A stretch of 64,000 bases of DNA from Lysobacteraceae bacterium SCN 69-320 (lineage in GTDB: Bacteria; Pseudomonadota; Gammaproteobacteria; Xanthomonadales; Rhodanobacteraceae): contig MEFP01000009.1 of assembly GCA_001725155.1 (NCBI GenBank), positions 1 to 64,000 of the forward strand. Direction: 5' to 3'. Positions 1 through 8,403 of this stretch are shown one piece after another. A program made the position numbers and the translations under genes. Numbering within the stretch: the stretch's first letter is position 1; each line of letters starts with the position of its first letter. The notes under the pieces are model-generated. The model saw only the letters and a list, made by a program, of their open reading frames with translations. It searched no databases and was not told the origin of the DNA.

Positions 1-60
1 CCGGCAGAAGCCGAGGCACGCTACTACGCAGCAATCCGTGAGTCCGCCATGGTGGCGTGA
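1..60 (+). CDS. C-terminal tail of IS3-family transposase OrfB (partial)
   Basis: Frame 1 from the window edge reads PAEAEARYYAAIRESAMVA and stops at a TGA at 58-60. This resembles the usual end of IS3-type integrase-domain transposases, where a P-A-E-x-E-x-x-Y-Y pattern is followed by a short alanine-rich tail. The stop lies only 39 bases before the end of the element, as expected for orfB. The DDE catalytic core would lie to the left, outside the window, so activity cannot be judged. Confidence 0.65.
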   Translation, partial: PAEAEARYYAAIRESAMVA

Positions 61-99
61 CTCACAATCCGGAGCCTCCAGGATTCTCGGGGCGGTTCA
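61..99 (+). repeat. Right inverted repeat of the plus-strand IS3 element
   Basis: The segment GAGCCTCC at 72-79, followed by CGGGGCGGTTCA at 88-99, matches the block at 327-354 in the same orientation (GAGCCTCC, then CGGGGCGGTTCA), with only the centre differing. It marks the outer edge of the inserted element. Confidence 0.75.
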
Positions 100-304
100 G
101 TTCTGCTGTCGTCGGACCTGGACGCTTGCCCTGATCGCGTTCGGCCTGCCGGACCCAGCGCCGTAGCGTCTCCGTTGTACAGCCGAACTTCCCGCTGATC
201 GACTCGATCGCTGCCCACTGCGAATCGTATTCGGACTGGTGTTCCAGCACCATCCGCACCGCCCGCTCCCGTACCTCTGCCGAATACTTGTCTGACTTTC
301 TCAT
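62..304 (-). pseudogene. IS3-family transposase OrfA, interrupted
   Basis: The reading frame starts MRKSDKYSAEVRERAVRMV, the typical opening of the IS3 OrfA helix-turn-helix subunit, and contains the recognition-helix pattern TTETLRRWVRQAE. OrfA binds the element ends and is normally joined to OrfB by a -1 frameshift. Here authentic OrfA sequence ends after about 69 residues (PGPTTAEL). The last residues (NRPENPGGSGL) are translated from the inverted repeat of the other element, so the leucine-zipper part and the OrfB overlap are missing. The start is set by the ATG behind GAGAGGA. It is unlikely to support transposition alone. Confidence 0.8.
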
Positions 305-326
305 CGCTCTATCCTCTCAAGGGAAA

Positions 327-354
327 GAGCCTCCGGGAAAGACGGGGCGGTTCA
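327..354 (-). repeat. Left inverted repeat of the minus-strand IS3 element
   Basis: Read on the minus strand, it begins TGAACCGCCCCG at 354 and runs to GGAGGCTC near 327, 22 bases before the orfA start. It matches the repeat at 72-99 except for the central six bases or so, which shows that both elements belong to the same IS group. Confidence 0.75.
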
Positions 355-449
355 CTCTGATGACTTCACACATCGAGGCAACGCGGACGAGCAAGCGCCC
401 TGCCCCGCGACAGGCGAATGTCCGAGTTCGAGTTTTCTGCGGCCGCCTG

Positions 450-1010
450 CTAGCGCGCCGCGCCCTCGACCGGCGTCAGGTCCTCGGGATGCTCGCTGAC
501 CGGCGGGCGCAGGTCGTAGCCGTGCTCGTCGTCGCCCGGCACGGCCGGCACCGCCGGCAGGCGCGACGGGGGCGCGATCACGGCGCGCACGGGCCGGCCT
601 TCCGCGTCAATGTGCAGCACGGCGCGGCGTACGCGGCGCAGGCGGTCGCTGACGACGGCGTCGGCGCCGAAATACGCGGCGATGGCCTGTGGCGTGGCGT
701 CGGCCACCGGGCCGCGGCGTTCGACGCCGCGGAAGCGCCAGCGGTTGTAGCTGGTCCAGAGCAGGAACACGACGGCGCAGCCGGTGCCGGCGCGCACGAG
801 AAACACCAGATCGTCCAGGCCGTGCGCCGCATCGTCGATGACGATGAAGCGATAGATCTGGTCCAGTCCGACGCCCCAGGCGACCAGGGTGACCAGCGGC
901 AGCCACAGATGGATCCAGGCCACCCAGGCCAGCGCGGTCAGGGCCGCGTAGAGCCGGCGCTGCAGCGGGTTCTGCTGCTGCGGCAGCGAGATGATCAGTT
1001 CGGCGTTCAT
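450..1010 (-). CDS. pgaD: Poly-N-acetylglucosamine synthase accessory subunit PgaD
   Basis: A 186-residue inner-membrane protein. Two hydrophobic segments are visible at about residues 18-42 and 60-80 (around WVAWIHLWLPLVTLVAWG and AGTGCAVVFLLW), followed by a charged cytoplasmic tail. PgaD partners the glycosyltransferase PgaC; in E. coli c-di-GMP binds the PgaC-PgaD pair and stabilises PgaD, switching on synthesis of beta-1,6-linked poly-GlcNAc. The start (ATG at 1008-1010) overlaps the pgaC stop in an ATGA, so translation is probably coupled. A longer upstream reading frame exists but lies inside pgaC. The family is poorly conserved, so the call leans on position, membrane topology and size. 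Confidence 0.85.
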   Translation of the reverse strand: MNAELIISLPQQQNPLQRRLYAALTALAWVAWIHLWLPLVTLVAWGVGLDQIYRFIVIDDAAHGLDDLVFLVRAGTGCAVVFLLWTSYNRWRFRGVERRGPVADATPQAIAAYFGADAVVSDRLRRVRRAVLHIDAEGRPVRAVIAPPSRLPAVPAVPGDDEHGYDLRPPVSEHPEDLTPVEGAAR

Positions 1011-2263
1011 CGGATTCCCCGGTCGGGACTGACCCAGACGGCGCGCGTGCCGCGCTTCTTGGCCAGGGCCTTCGGCAGCGCGACGACCGAGGTCAACATG
1101 CTCAGCAGCCAGTAGGCGATCGGATACCAGACCATCCAGTAGAAATTGCGTCCGACGCCGGGCTCGTAGCGGCGGTCGATGGCCATGCTCAGCGCGAACT
1201 GGATCAGGCAGGTCGCGCCGAGGATCACGCCGTGCCACTGCGGCAGCAGGCTCGGCACGGGCCAGCCGGCCGGCAGCGGCAGGACCAGGCCGATCAGCGC
1301 GAGCAGCATCAGCGCAGCCATGACGTAGGCCCAGATCAGGCTCAGCAGGTATTCGACGAACACCGGCCACATGCGCCGCGTGCGCCAGCTCGTCAGTAGC
1401 GGCCGCGCATAGCGCAGGATGACTTCCACTCCGCCCTGCGCCCAGCGCAGGCGCTGGCGCCAGAGTCCCTTCAAGGTCTCGGGCATGAGGATCCAGCACA
1501 TCGCGTTGGGCTCATACAGCACCGACCAGTGATCCAGCTGCAGGCGCCAGGTCAGGTCGATGTCCTCGGTGATCATGTCGGTGCTCCAGTAGCCGGCGCG
1601 ATGCAGCGCGGTCTTGCGGAAGCAGCCGATCACGCCCGAGACGCAGAACACGCGCCCGTAGGCGCGCTGGGCGCGCTTGATCAGGCCGATGATCGAGGAG
1701 AACTCGCCGACCTGCAGCTTGCCGAGCAGGGTCGAGCGGTTGCGTATGCGCGGATTGCCGGTGACCGCGCCGATGCGCGGCTTGGTCAGCAGGTGATACA
1801 TCATCCAGCGCGTCGCGTAGCGGTCGAGCAGCGCGTCGCCGTCGATGCACAGCAGGTATTCGCCGTTGGCCGCGAGCGCGGCCATGCGCAGTCCCATGGA
1901 CTTGCCCTGGTTGCTGGCGAAGTGGATCACGCGCAGGTTCGGATACTGCTCCAGCAATGCATCGAGCTGCGCGCCGGTGTCGTCGCTCGAACCGTCGTTG
2001 ACGGCGATGATCTCGGTGTTCGGATAGTCCTGCTCGGCCAGGAAGCGGATGGTCTCGCGGACGTTCTCGCCTTCGTTGTGGCACGGCACGATCAGGCTGA
2101 CCAGCGGATACGACGGCAGCTCGGGCGGCTGGTCGTGGCGCGGCTCGGTGCGCTCCCAGCGCAGGAAATAGATGATGCCGCCGCTGATCCAGATGTAGGA
2201 CATCAGCAGCGGATAGAAGAACGCGAAATCCAGCAGCGCGGTGAGCAGATCGGACGGGGCCAT
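1007..2263 (-). CDS. pgaC: Poly-beta-1,6-N-acetyl-D-glucosamine synthase PgaC
   Basis: A 418-residue processive family-2 glycosyltransferase that polymerises UDP-GlcNAc in the inner membrane. An N-terminal membrane helix lies at about residues 10-33. The GT-A core shows VNDGSSDDTG, the metal-binding IDGDALLD, the acceptor-site TEDIDLTW, and the processivity motif QRLRWAQGG. Two or more hydrophobic segments follow (VFVEYLLSLIWAYVMAALML and later WMVWYPIAYWLLSML). Length and motif order match E. coli PgaC. It sits six bases after pgaB and overlaps pgaD by four. Its substrate depends on GlmS, encoded in the same window at 25.2-27.1 kb. Confidence 0.97.
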   Translation of the reverse strand: MAPSDLLTALLDFAFFYPLLMSYIWISGGIIYFLRWERTEPRHDQPPELPSYPLVSLIVPCHNEGENVRETIRFLAEQDYPNTEIIAVNDGSSDDTGAQLDALLEQYPNLRVIHFASNQGKSMGLRMAALAANGEYLLCIDGDALLDRYATRWMMYHLLTKPRIGAVTGNPRIRNRSTLLGKLQVGEFSSIIGLIKRAQRAYGRVFCVSGVIGCFRKTALHRAGYWSTDMITEDIDLTWRLQLDHWSVLYEPNAMCWILMPETLKGLWRQRLRWAQGGVEVILRYARPLLTSWRTRRMWPVFVEYLLSLIWAYVMAALMLLALIGLVLPLPAGWPVPSLLPQWHGVILGATCLIQFALSMAIDRRYEPGVGRNFYWMVWYPIAYWLLSMLTSVVALPKALAKKRGTRAVWVSPDRGIR

Positions 2264-2269
2264 GCTTGC

Positions 2270-4126
2270 CTACTTGCGCCGGTACGGATGTTCGGACGCC
2301 GAGATCGCGGCGCGCGTGGTTTCCAGCGCGGGCTCGTCGCGCAGGAAGTCGTCGGGGTAATAGGCCAGATGGCGCACGCCGTGCTGCTGCAGCAGACGCA
2401 GGCGCGACGCCAGCCGCGCGGCACCGATCGGCTTGCCGCTGCGCCAGTCGCGCGCCTGCAGCTCGAACACCGTGTGCAGCAGCGTCGTGCGGTCGCGCGC
2501 GACGGCTTCGGCCAGCCGCGCGAGCCACGTGTCGGAATCGGCGGCATTCTCGAGCTCGGGCATGGCCATCACTGCCACGAGGTCGTAGCTCGCGGCGAAG
2601 CGCGTCAGATCCTGCGCCGTATGCCGTTCGGCGACCGGGTCCAGCACCGGCTCGGCGAACAGGTTGCGCGCGGTCTTGAGGTTCGGCCGCCAGCGCGCGG
2701 CGCGGCGGACCAGCTCCGCGGTGAAGCCGATCAGCGCGTCGGTGCGCGCGCGGCCCGGCGCCGGCGCATCGGTCGCCAGACCGTCGTCGTCGCGCAGTAC
2801 CGCGTCGTCGCCGAACAGCAGGCCGGCCATGTAGCCCGCAGCGGCGAGGTCTTCGTAGACGTCGCCGACGATGCGCCGCGTATCGGCGCAGAACGGATCC
2901 AGCCGCGGCGGATCGGTACGGCCGTCGTGGCTCGCCGCGGTGATCGCGAGACGCCGCTGTTGCGCCGCATCCGGCAGCACGAAGCCGAGCACCGGCATCC
3001 AGGCGAACACTTCCACGCCGGCGCGCGAGCGCAGCTGCCAGGCCACGCGCGAATACAGATCCGCGCGCATCGGCAGATGCCGGTTCGGGAAATACGCCGC
3101 ATCGGCAGCGCCGTCGCCGTCGGGATCGGCGAACGCCTGCAGCCACACCTGGTTGACGCCGAGCGCGCGCACGCGTTCGAGCAGCGCGTCGAGGTTGCGC
3201 GCCTGCTGCCGCTCGTCGGGGTCGTAGACCGCGTCGAGATCGATCTGCACGCTGCGCAGCGGCCGCGGCTCGCCGCCGTCCTTGCGCAGTTCCGCGGCGA
3301 GCATCGCCGCGCTGGGATTGGCGTCGATGAGCAGCCGCGCATAGGCGTCGTCGCCGGCCAGCGACTGCTCCAGGCCGTGCAGACTGAACGCGGCACGCAT
3401 GCCCAGTTCGGCCGCGATCGCGTCGCTGGCCCGACTGTGCGCGCCATAGGGCCAGACGATAGCGCGCGGCGCGCGGCCGGTCAGGCGGCGGATCTGCTCG
3501 GCGCTGCGCGCGAGGTCGGCGCGGATGCGCGCCTGCCACTGCGCCTCGGTTTCATAACCCTGCGCACCGTTCCACTGCCGCGTCGTCACCGCCGGCGACT
3601 GGCCGCCCTGCGGATTGGCCGGCACCGAGCGATGCAGGTCGTAGCTGTGCGAGGCGATTTCCACGAGGCCCGAATCGACCAGTTCGCGCAGCTGTGCCGC
3701 GCTCAGGAAATCCTCGCGCCGCACGGCTTCGCCGGCGTAGTCGACATTTTCGCCGGGCGGCAGGTCCAGCCAGTGCCCGACCACGGCGACCATGGCCGGA
3801 TAGCGGTACGCGCGCAGCAGCGGCAGCACGCGCGTGGCGACGCTGGCGAGACCGTCGTCGAAGCTCAGCAGCACCGCGCGTTCGGGCAATACGGCGCCGC
3901 CGTCGCGCGCGGCCAGCACCTGCTCCAGGCTGACCGGCACGTAGCCGTGCGCCTTGAGCCATTCGAAATGGTCGACCAGATGCCGCGTGCTGATCGCCGC
4001 GCGATCGGCATCGAGCTCGCCGTCGACCGCATCGCGCACGTCGTGGTAGCACAGCACGAACAGCGCCTGCGCCGGCGCGGTCACGAGCAGCGCGACGAAG
4101 CCGAGCAAAGCCAGCAGTCGGCGCAT
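2270..4126 (-). CDS. pgaB: Poly-GlcNAc N-deacetylase PgaB
   Basis: A 618-residue bifunctional periplasmic protein. It begins with a hydrophobic signal segment (MRRLLALLGFVALLVTAPAQA), then a polysaccharide-deacetylase domain with CYHDV (metal aspartate), SFDDG, SHSYDLH (metal histidines) and WPYGAHS. The C-terminal half (from about residue 300) is the PgaB glycoside-hydrolase-like domain, with VNQVWLQAFADPDGDG and LFGDDAVLRDD. It partly deacetylates the poly-GlcNAc chain before export; the C-terminal domain binds or cleaves the deacetylated polymer. In E. coli it is a lipoprotein, but no lipobox cysteine is obvious here. The start was chosen at the ATG overlapping the pgaA stop by one base (TGATG). 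A much longer upstream frame is antisense noise. Confidence 0.95.
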   Translation of the reverse strand: MRRLLALLGFVALLVTAPAQALFVLCYHDVRDAVDGELDADRAAISTRHLVDHFEWLKAHGYVPVSLEQVLAARDGGAVLPERAVLLSFDDGLASVATRVLPLLRAYRYPAMVAVVGHWLDLPPGENVDYAGEAVRREDFLSAAQLRELVDSGLVEIASHSYDLHRSVPANPQGGQSPAVTTRQWNGAQGYETEAQWQARIRADLARSAEQIRRLTGRAPRAIVWPYGAHSRASDAIAAELGMRAAFSLHGLEQSLAGDDAYARLLIDANPSAAMLAAELRKDGGEPRPLRSVQIDLDAVYDPDERQQARNLDALLERVRALGVNQVWLQAFADPDGDGAADAAYFPNRHLPMRADLYSRVAWQLRSRAGVEVFAWMPVLGFVLPDAAQQRRLAITAASHDGRTDPPRLDPFCADTRRIVGDVYEDLAAAGYMAGLLFGDDAVLRDDDGLATDAPAPGRARTDALIGFTAELVRRAARWRPNLKTARNLFAEPVLDPVAERHTAQDLTRFAASYDLVAVMAMPELENAADSDTWLARLAEAVARDRTTLLHTVFELQARDWRSGKPIGAARLASRLRLLQQHGVRHLAYYPDDFLRDEPALETTRAAISASEHPYRRK

Positions 4127-6501
4127 CACGGCAATCCTCCCCAGTGCAAGGTCGCGAACAGCTCGCGGCGCGACTCGCGGCGGCCGTCGTAGGACTGGCG
4201 GAACCAGCCCAGGCCGTAGCGCAGCGACCAGTTCGGACCGAACTGCCATTCGTGTTCGAGATTCGCGCGCAGCACGCCGCTGCCGCCGTGGCCGCGCTGC
4301 CAGTAGTTGCCGGCCCAGACGCTGAAGCGCTGCTGCAGGTTGTTGTCGTAGTGGCGCCAGCTCATCCAGTCGGCGCTGATCCCGGCCAGCGCAATCGCGT
4401 CGCGCGACGGATTGAAATAAGGCGCCTCGGTCAGTGAATTGCGCGAAGCGCCGAACTCGCCGCGCAGGTCCAGCTTCAGATGCGGCTGCGTCAGCAGACG
4501 CTCGCGCGCGGTCATTGCAGCCGCGTCGCGGCGGTTGCCGTCGCTGAGGTCCAGCCGCGACAGGTTCAGCGCGAGCTCGCCCAGATCGCTGCGCCGCCAG
4601 CCGCCGGACAACGCCATGCTGCGCCCGGTGATGCCGTAGTAGCGCGCGCGCAGCGGCGCTTCGAGACTGGCCGTGCTGGCCTGGGCGCCAAACCACCACC
4701 GGTCGGCCGGCGTCAGGCGCAGCGCGGCCTCGACGGCTTGGCGATGCGAATAGCCGTCGCCGGGATCGAACCAGGCCACACGTGCATCGAGCGGTCCGCG
4801 CGTATAACGCAGGCCCAGTCCGCTGCGGTCGTAGGCGACCTCGCCTTCGGGCACGTCGGCGCGCTGGCGGTGCTGCTGCACGGTGACGCGCCAGAAATCG
4901 GCGAACAGCGGCGTGCCGAGCGCGATTTCGCGCGAGCGCTCGCGATTGCCGAACACGCTGGCCGCGCCCTCGCCGTGCCATTCGCCGACATCGAACTGCC
5001 AGCCGCGCCAGGCGTCCCAGTCGGCGCGCTGGCGCTGCACCTGCACATGGGTCGGCGCCTCGGCTTCGAGCGCGCGCAGCGCCGGCTCCACGGTTTCGTA
5101 ATGGCCCAGCGCGCGTTGTACCGCGATCAGGTCCAGGCGCAGAGCAACGTCCTCACGTTCGAGACTCTGCGCGATGCGGTAGCGCGCCAGCGCGCGGCGC
5201 GGCCAGCCGCGGCGCAGATACACGGTCGCGAGCTCGCGCTGCAGTTCGGTGCGCGCCGGCGCCTCGGTGATCAGCGCTTCAAGCTGCCGCTGCGCCCCGG
5301 TGAGGTCGTCGCCGAACGCGCTGAGCAGCGCCAGGCTCAGCTCCGCCCGGGCGCGGTCGGTGTTCGGCAGCGGCCGCGCGCGGCCCGGCGCACGCGTCCA
5401 AGGCGGATTGTGCGCAATGGCCGCATCGAGGGTCCTGCGCGCGGCGGCGAAATCCTCGGCTTCGAGCTGCGCATACATCAGCGACAGCTCCACTTCGGTC
5501 TGCTGCGGCTGCGCCTGCAGCGCAGCCCGGTACAGTGCGATCGCCTCGCGCGGCCGGCGCAGCCAGAGCAAGGCGTCGGCCCAGGCCACCTGCACATAGG
5601 CCGGCAAGGCCGCGCCGTCGTCGCGCAAGGCGCGCGCGGCGGCATCGGCCTCGGCCATGCGTTCGAGCCGGCGCAGCGCGAGCACGCGATCCTTGCGCGC
5701 GCGCAGACGCTGCTCGGTCGCGGCCGCCGGCAGCGCAGCGAGGTTCGCGTCGGCCGCGGCCAGCGCGTCACGCGCCTCGGCCAGGCGGTCGTCCAGACGT
5801 TCGGGCGCGTAGTCGGCCCAGCGTATGGCCTGAGCGACGCGGTCGGTGTCCAGGCGTTCGCGCTCGGCCGCAGCGGGCTCGCCCTGTTCCAGCGCAGCCT
5901 GCGCGGCGCCGAGGTCGGCCAGCGCCGCGCGCGCGCCGTCGGCGGCTTCGCGCGAGGCCGGCGCCAGCGCCTGCGCGCGCTGGTACAGCGCCAGCGCGTC
6001 GGCACTGCGGCCGCTGCGCTGGCGCACATAGGCCGCGGCCAGCAGCAGATCGGCGCTGTCGCCAGTCTCGCGCAGCAGCTCGTCGGCGCGCGTGTTCGCC
6101 GCCGCCGTGTCGCCGGCTTCGGCCAGGCTCATGGCCGCGCCGGCCGCTGCGCTACGGCGCACCGGATCGCGGCGCAGGACCTCATCGAACAACGCCGCGG
6201 CACGCGCGAACCCGCGCTGGTTGCGCGCCGCGCGCGCGGCCGCTTCGAGCGTGTCCAGCGGCCAGGAACGGCCCGCGTCGCGCTCGAACAATTGCAGGGC
6301 ATAGGCATCGTCGCCGGCACGCTGGGCCGCGACGATCGCCGCGGCCCGCAGCGCCGCATCGTCAGGCCGCTGCTGCAGCTGCGCGCGCAGTTCGGCCAGA
6401 CGGTCGTCGGCATGGGTCGGCGCTGCCGGAAAGCCTAGCCCGGCGATGGCCAAGGCAACGGCCGCACTCAGCCGCGAGCAGCCAGAGGCCCGAGCGGTCA
6501 T
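4126..6501 (-). CDS. pgaA: Poly-GlcNAc export porin PgaA
   Basis: A 791-residue outer-membrane protein, close to the usual length of about 800. A signal peptide (MTARASGCSRLSAAVALAIA, ending near THADD) is followed by roughly 470 residues of alanine/arginine-rich helical TPR-like repeats. From about residue 510 there is a beta-rich barrel full of alternating aromatic strands (FWRVTVQQHRQRADV, YYGITGRSMALSGGWRR, WSLRYGLGWFRQSYD) ending in HWGGLP. The periplasmic TPR part guides deacetylated polymer to the barrel. The start was placed at the ATG at 6499-6501 behind GGGGGATT and in front of the signal peptide, rather than at an in-frame ATG 30 codons upstream. It is the first gene of the operon. 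Confidence 0.93.
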   Translation of the reverse strand: MTARASGCSRLSAAVALAIAGLGFPAAPTHADDRLAELRAQLQQRPDDAALRAAAIVAAQRAGDDAYALQLFERDAGRSWPLDTLEAAARAARNQRGFARAAALFDEVLRRDPVRRSAAAGAAMSLAEAGDTAAANTRADELLRETGDSADLLLAAAYVRQRSGRSADALALYQRAQALAPASREAADGARAALADLGAAQAALEQGEPAAAERERLDTDRVAQAIRWADYAPERLDDRLAEARDALAAADANLAALPAAATEQRLRARKDRVLALRRLERMAEADAAARALRDDGAALPAYVQVAWADALLWLRRPREAIALYRAALQAQPQQTEVELSLMYAQLEAEDFAAARRTLDAAIAHNPPWTRAPGRARPLPNTDRARAELSLALLSAFGDDLTGAQRQLEALITEAPARTELQRELATVYLRRGWPRRALARYRIAQSLEREDVALRLDLIAVQRALGHYETVEPALRALEAEAPTHVQVQRQRADWDAWRGWQFDVGEWHGEGAASVFGNRERSREIALGTPLFADFWRVTVQQHRQRADVPEGEVAYDRSGLGLRYTRGPLDARVAWFDPGDGYSHRQAVEAALRLTPADRWWFGAQASTASLEAPLRARYYGITGRSMALSGGWRRSDLGELALNLSRLDLSDGNRRDAAAMTARERLLTQPHLKLDLRGEFGASRNSLTEAPYFNPSRDAIALAGISADWMSWRHYDNNLQQRFSVWAGNYWQRGHGGSGVLRANLEHEWQFGPNWSLRYGLGWFRQSYDGRRESRRELFATLHWGGLP

Positions 6502-6594
6502 CAACGTGAATCCCCCTGTTCCAACGCGGCCGGAACCAGACAGGTCCGGCAGTCGGCGGCGGAGGTTATCGGCGCTTGCACAGCACAGCAAGAC

Positions 6595-6650
6595 GCCCTA
6601 CTTTGAAATCAGCGAAAATTTTTCACTATTCCAATTTGACAATCGCGGCA
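6595..6650 (-). promoter_or_regulatory. AT-rich leader, probable pgaABCD promoter region
   Basis: The 445 bases between pgaA and the phosphopantetheinyl transferase gene contain an unusually AT-rich patch. On the minus strand it includes TTGTCA followed after 16-17 bases by AATTTT. The match to a sigma-70 -10 box is weak, so only the region is called. It lies about 100-150 bases upstream of the pgaA start, a reasonable place for a regulated promoter. Confidence 0.35.
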
Positions 6651-6656
6651 GGCGGT

Positions 6657-6781
6657 GCCCGGCACGAAAAAAGCGGAAAAAAGCGCCGAAAAAACCGCTT
6701 TTTCCGCCGATGTCGCCGGCCGCTTCACACCGGGAAACGATTGTCACGTTTTGCCAACGCGTGCGGCCCGGCACGAAAAAA
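6657..6781. repeat. Two 16-base direct repeats flanking a hairpin
   Basis: GCCCGGCACGAAAAAA occurs at 6657-6672 and again at 6766-6781. Between them, at 6674-6706, CGGAAAAAAGCG pairs with CGCTTTTTCCG to form a stem of about 11 bp with an A-rich loop. The hairpin could terminate transcription in either direction between the two genes or act as a protein site. Nothing coding is seen in 6502-6946. Confidence 0.6.
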
Positions 6782-6946
6782 CGCGTCGCTGCGCGATGGC
6801 GGCGACTTCACGTAGCTGAATGCCGCCAGGCCCAGACCGCGGCGACGGCGTCACGCCGTTCGGCGCGGGAGCGTCGGCCGCCGCGCCGGACGGTCACGCC
6901 GTTCGCAGACCGGGCCGGAAGTCTGCGCCCGTCCACCGCAAGGCGG

Positions 6947-7741
6947 TCATGACGTTGTCCGCGACCTGCCCGATCCCGCGCCGGGGTCCGGTTCGCCGAC
7001 ACGAGAAGCACAGCAGTCCGCGCGCGGCACGACCTCGCGCAAACGGATATCGAACTCGCCGCCCTGCTCGCGGCGCAAAGCCAGAGACAGGCGATGCTCC
7101 TGGCCGAGCAACGTTGAAAATAGCTGCCATTTTTCATCATCGGCGATTGCACCGGCAGTCGATGCGACCGTGATCCTCTGGCCGTCGCGGATCGAGAAGC
7201 TGTCCAGCGGCAGCTGCAGGCCCAGGCCCAGCGCCTTGATGTAGGCTTCCTTCAAGGTCCACAGCCAGTAGAACCGTGCGTCGTGCTGCGCGGCCGGCAG
7301 GGCCTGCAGTGCGCGTTGCTCGTCGGTGGAGAAATACGCCGCGACGAGATCCAGCGGCGCCGGCACGACGATGCGCTCGACGTCCACCCCCGCATCGGCC
7401 GTGCGCGTGACCACGCAGGCGACCAGGCCGCGGCCATGCGACAGGTTGAAGCGCAGCGGCAACGCACCGGCCGGCGCGGCGATCTCGGGGCGGCCCTGCG
7501 CGTTGTGCCGGAAGCGCCAGTCGGCCGGTGCGACGTCGGCGTAACGCGACAGGGTCGTGCGGCACAGCGCGCGGGTCAGGCGGTATTCGGCACGCAGGGC
7601 CGCGGTCGCGAAGCGGGCGCAGGCGGCGCGTTCGTGCGGTTCCAGCACGGCGTCGTAGGCGGCCTGCAGCGACGGTTCGGCGCAGGCGGCGGTCCAGGCG
7701 TACCAGACCTCGGCGTCGCGCGGTCCCAGGTTCAACGGCAT
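6947..7741 (-). CDS. 4'-phosphopantetheinyl transferase (Sfp/AcpT type)
   Basis: A 264-residue enzyme that moves phosphopantetheine from coenzyme A to a serine of an acyl- or peptidyl-carrier protein. The family signature is present: AGVDVERI supplies the magnesium-binding acidic residues and WTLKEAYIKALGLGL is the WxxKEA helix; FNLSHGRGLVAC precedes them. The length fits the Sfp-type two-repeat fold. The start was set at the ATG at 7739-7741 (MPLNLGPRDAEVWY), the only start next to conserved sequence. No carrier protein or synthase is nearby, so its client is elsewhere. The last 25 residues are low-complexity and not part of the known fold. It is transcribed away from the copper operon. Confidence 0.9.
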   Translation of the reverse strand: MPLNLGPRDAEVWYAWTAACAEPSLQAAYDAVLEPHERAACARFATAALRAEYRLTRALCRTTLSRYADVAPADWRFRHNAQGRPEIAAPAGALPLRFNLSHGRGLVACVVTRTADAGVDVERIVVPAPLDLVAAYFSTDEQRALQALPAAQHDARFYWLWTLKEAYIKALGLGLQLPLDSFSIRDGQRITVASTAGAIADDEKWQLFSTLLGQEHRLSLALRREQGGEFDIRLREVVPRADCCASRVGEPDPGAGSGRSRTTS

Positions 7742-7916
7742 GGCACGGCAACGAGGCGGCGGCGGCGATTCGGCATGACAGGTTGCTGCGGCGGCGGACC
7801 AGGCAGCGATTCTGCCGCAAGCGCCGCGGTCCTGGTCGACCGCATGACCGCACGCCTTGAAACTTCCGCGGGCCGACTGCAGTCTATGCGCCGCCTCTGG
7901 CTGCTCCCGACCCTTC

Positions 7917-8303
7917 GTGCTGCGTATCGCCGTCCGCCTGCTGCTCGCGCTGCTGCTCTGCCTCAACGGGTTCGTTGCGCCCGTGGCGATGGCCACGATG
8001 CCGGACGCCGCCGTAGCGGCGACCACGGCTACGGGCGCCGCCGGCACGGCGATGCACTGCCACGGCGACGACAACGACGCGGCACCGTCCGCACCGTCCG
8101 ACGACGGCAGCCACGATCACGCCAAGCATCCGTCCTGCTGCAAGCCCGGCCACTGCGCCTGTGCCTGCGCCTTCTCGCTGAACCTGTCCGAATCTACCCC
8201 TGCCGGCGACGCCAGCCGCGACCGCCGCGAGCAACCGCTGCCGCGCAGCGTGCCGCTGCCGGCCCTGCGCGACGGCGTGCCGTTGCGACCTCCCATCGTC
8301 TGA
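7917..8303 (+). CDS. copL: CopL-type metal-binding copper regulator
   Basis: A 128-residue exported protein. A hydrophobic leader (VLRIAVRLLLALLLCLNGF) is followed by a metal-ligand-rich region with MHCHGDD, GSHDHAKH and the cysteine cluster CCKPGHCACAC. CopL of Xanthomonas is encoded just upstream of copper-resistance genes and is needed for their copper induction; the order here is the same. A GTG at 7917 is the best start because it leads straight into the signal segment; a TTG at 7857 would add 20 residues unlike the family. It is the first gene of a three-gene copper operon, 100 bases before the next gene. Confidence 0.8.
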   Translation: MLRIAVRLLLALLLCLNGFVAPVAMATMPDAAVAATTATGAAGTAMHCHGDDNDAAPSAPSDDGSHDHAKHPSCCKPGHCACACAFSLNLSESTPAGDASRDRREQPLPRSVPLPALRDGVPLRPPIV

Positions 8304-8403
8304 ACGGTCACGCGCGATCCGAGCATCGCGCTGAACACCGCGCACCGCGCGGTCCTTCGACTGCAGCGGCCGCGTCGCGGCGCTGCCCTGTACGGATACG
8401 ACC

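Larger units (their letters stand above)
1..354. mobile_element. Nested IS3-family insertion sequence remnants
   Basis: Two related IS3-family ends meet here. The plus strand carries the last codons of an OrfB transposase followed by a right inverted repeat that finishes with CGGGGCGGTTCA at 88-99. The minus strand carries the start of an OrfA gene whose left inverted repeat reads TGAACCGCCCCG inward from 354. The plus-strand element has therefore integrated inside orfA of the minus-strand element. The rest of each element lies outside the window or is lost. The family call rests on the OrfA sequence, the OrfB tail and the matching ends; the exact IS name cannot be given. Confidence 0.8.

Noticed and set aside
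1512-4192. Very long open frames opposite and overlapping pgaB/pgaC (several hundred residues on either strand)
   Set aside because: They consist of Arg/Ala/Gly/Gln-rich sequence without motifs and exist because GC-rich codons rarely make stops in other frames. The pga genes explain the region fully.
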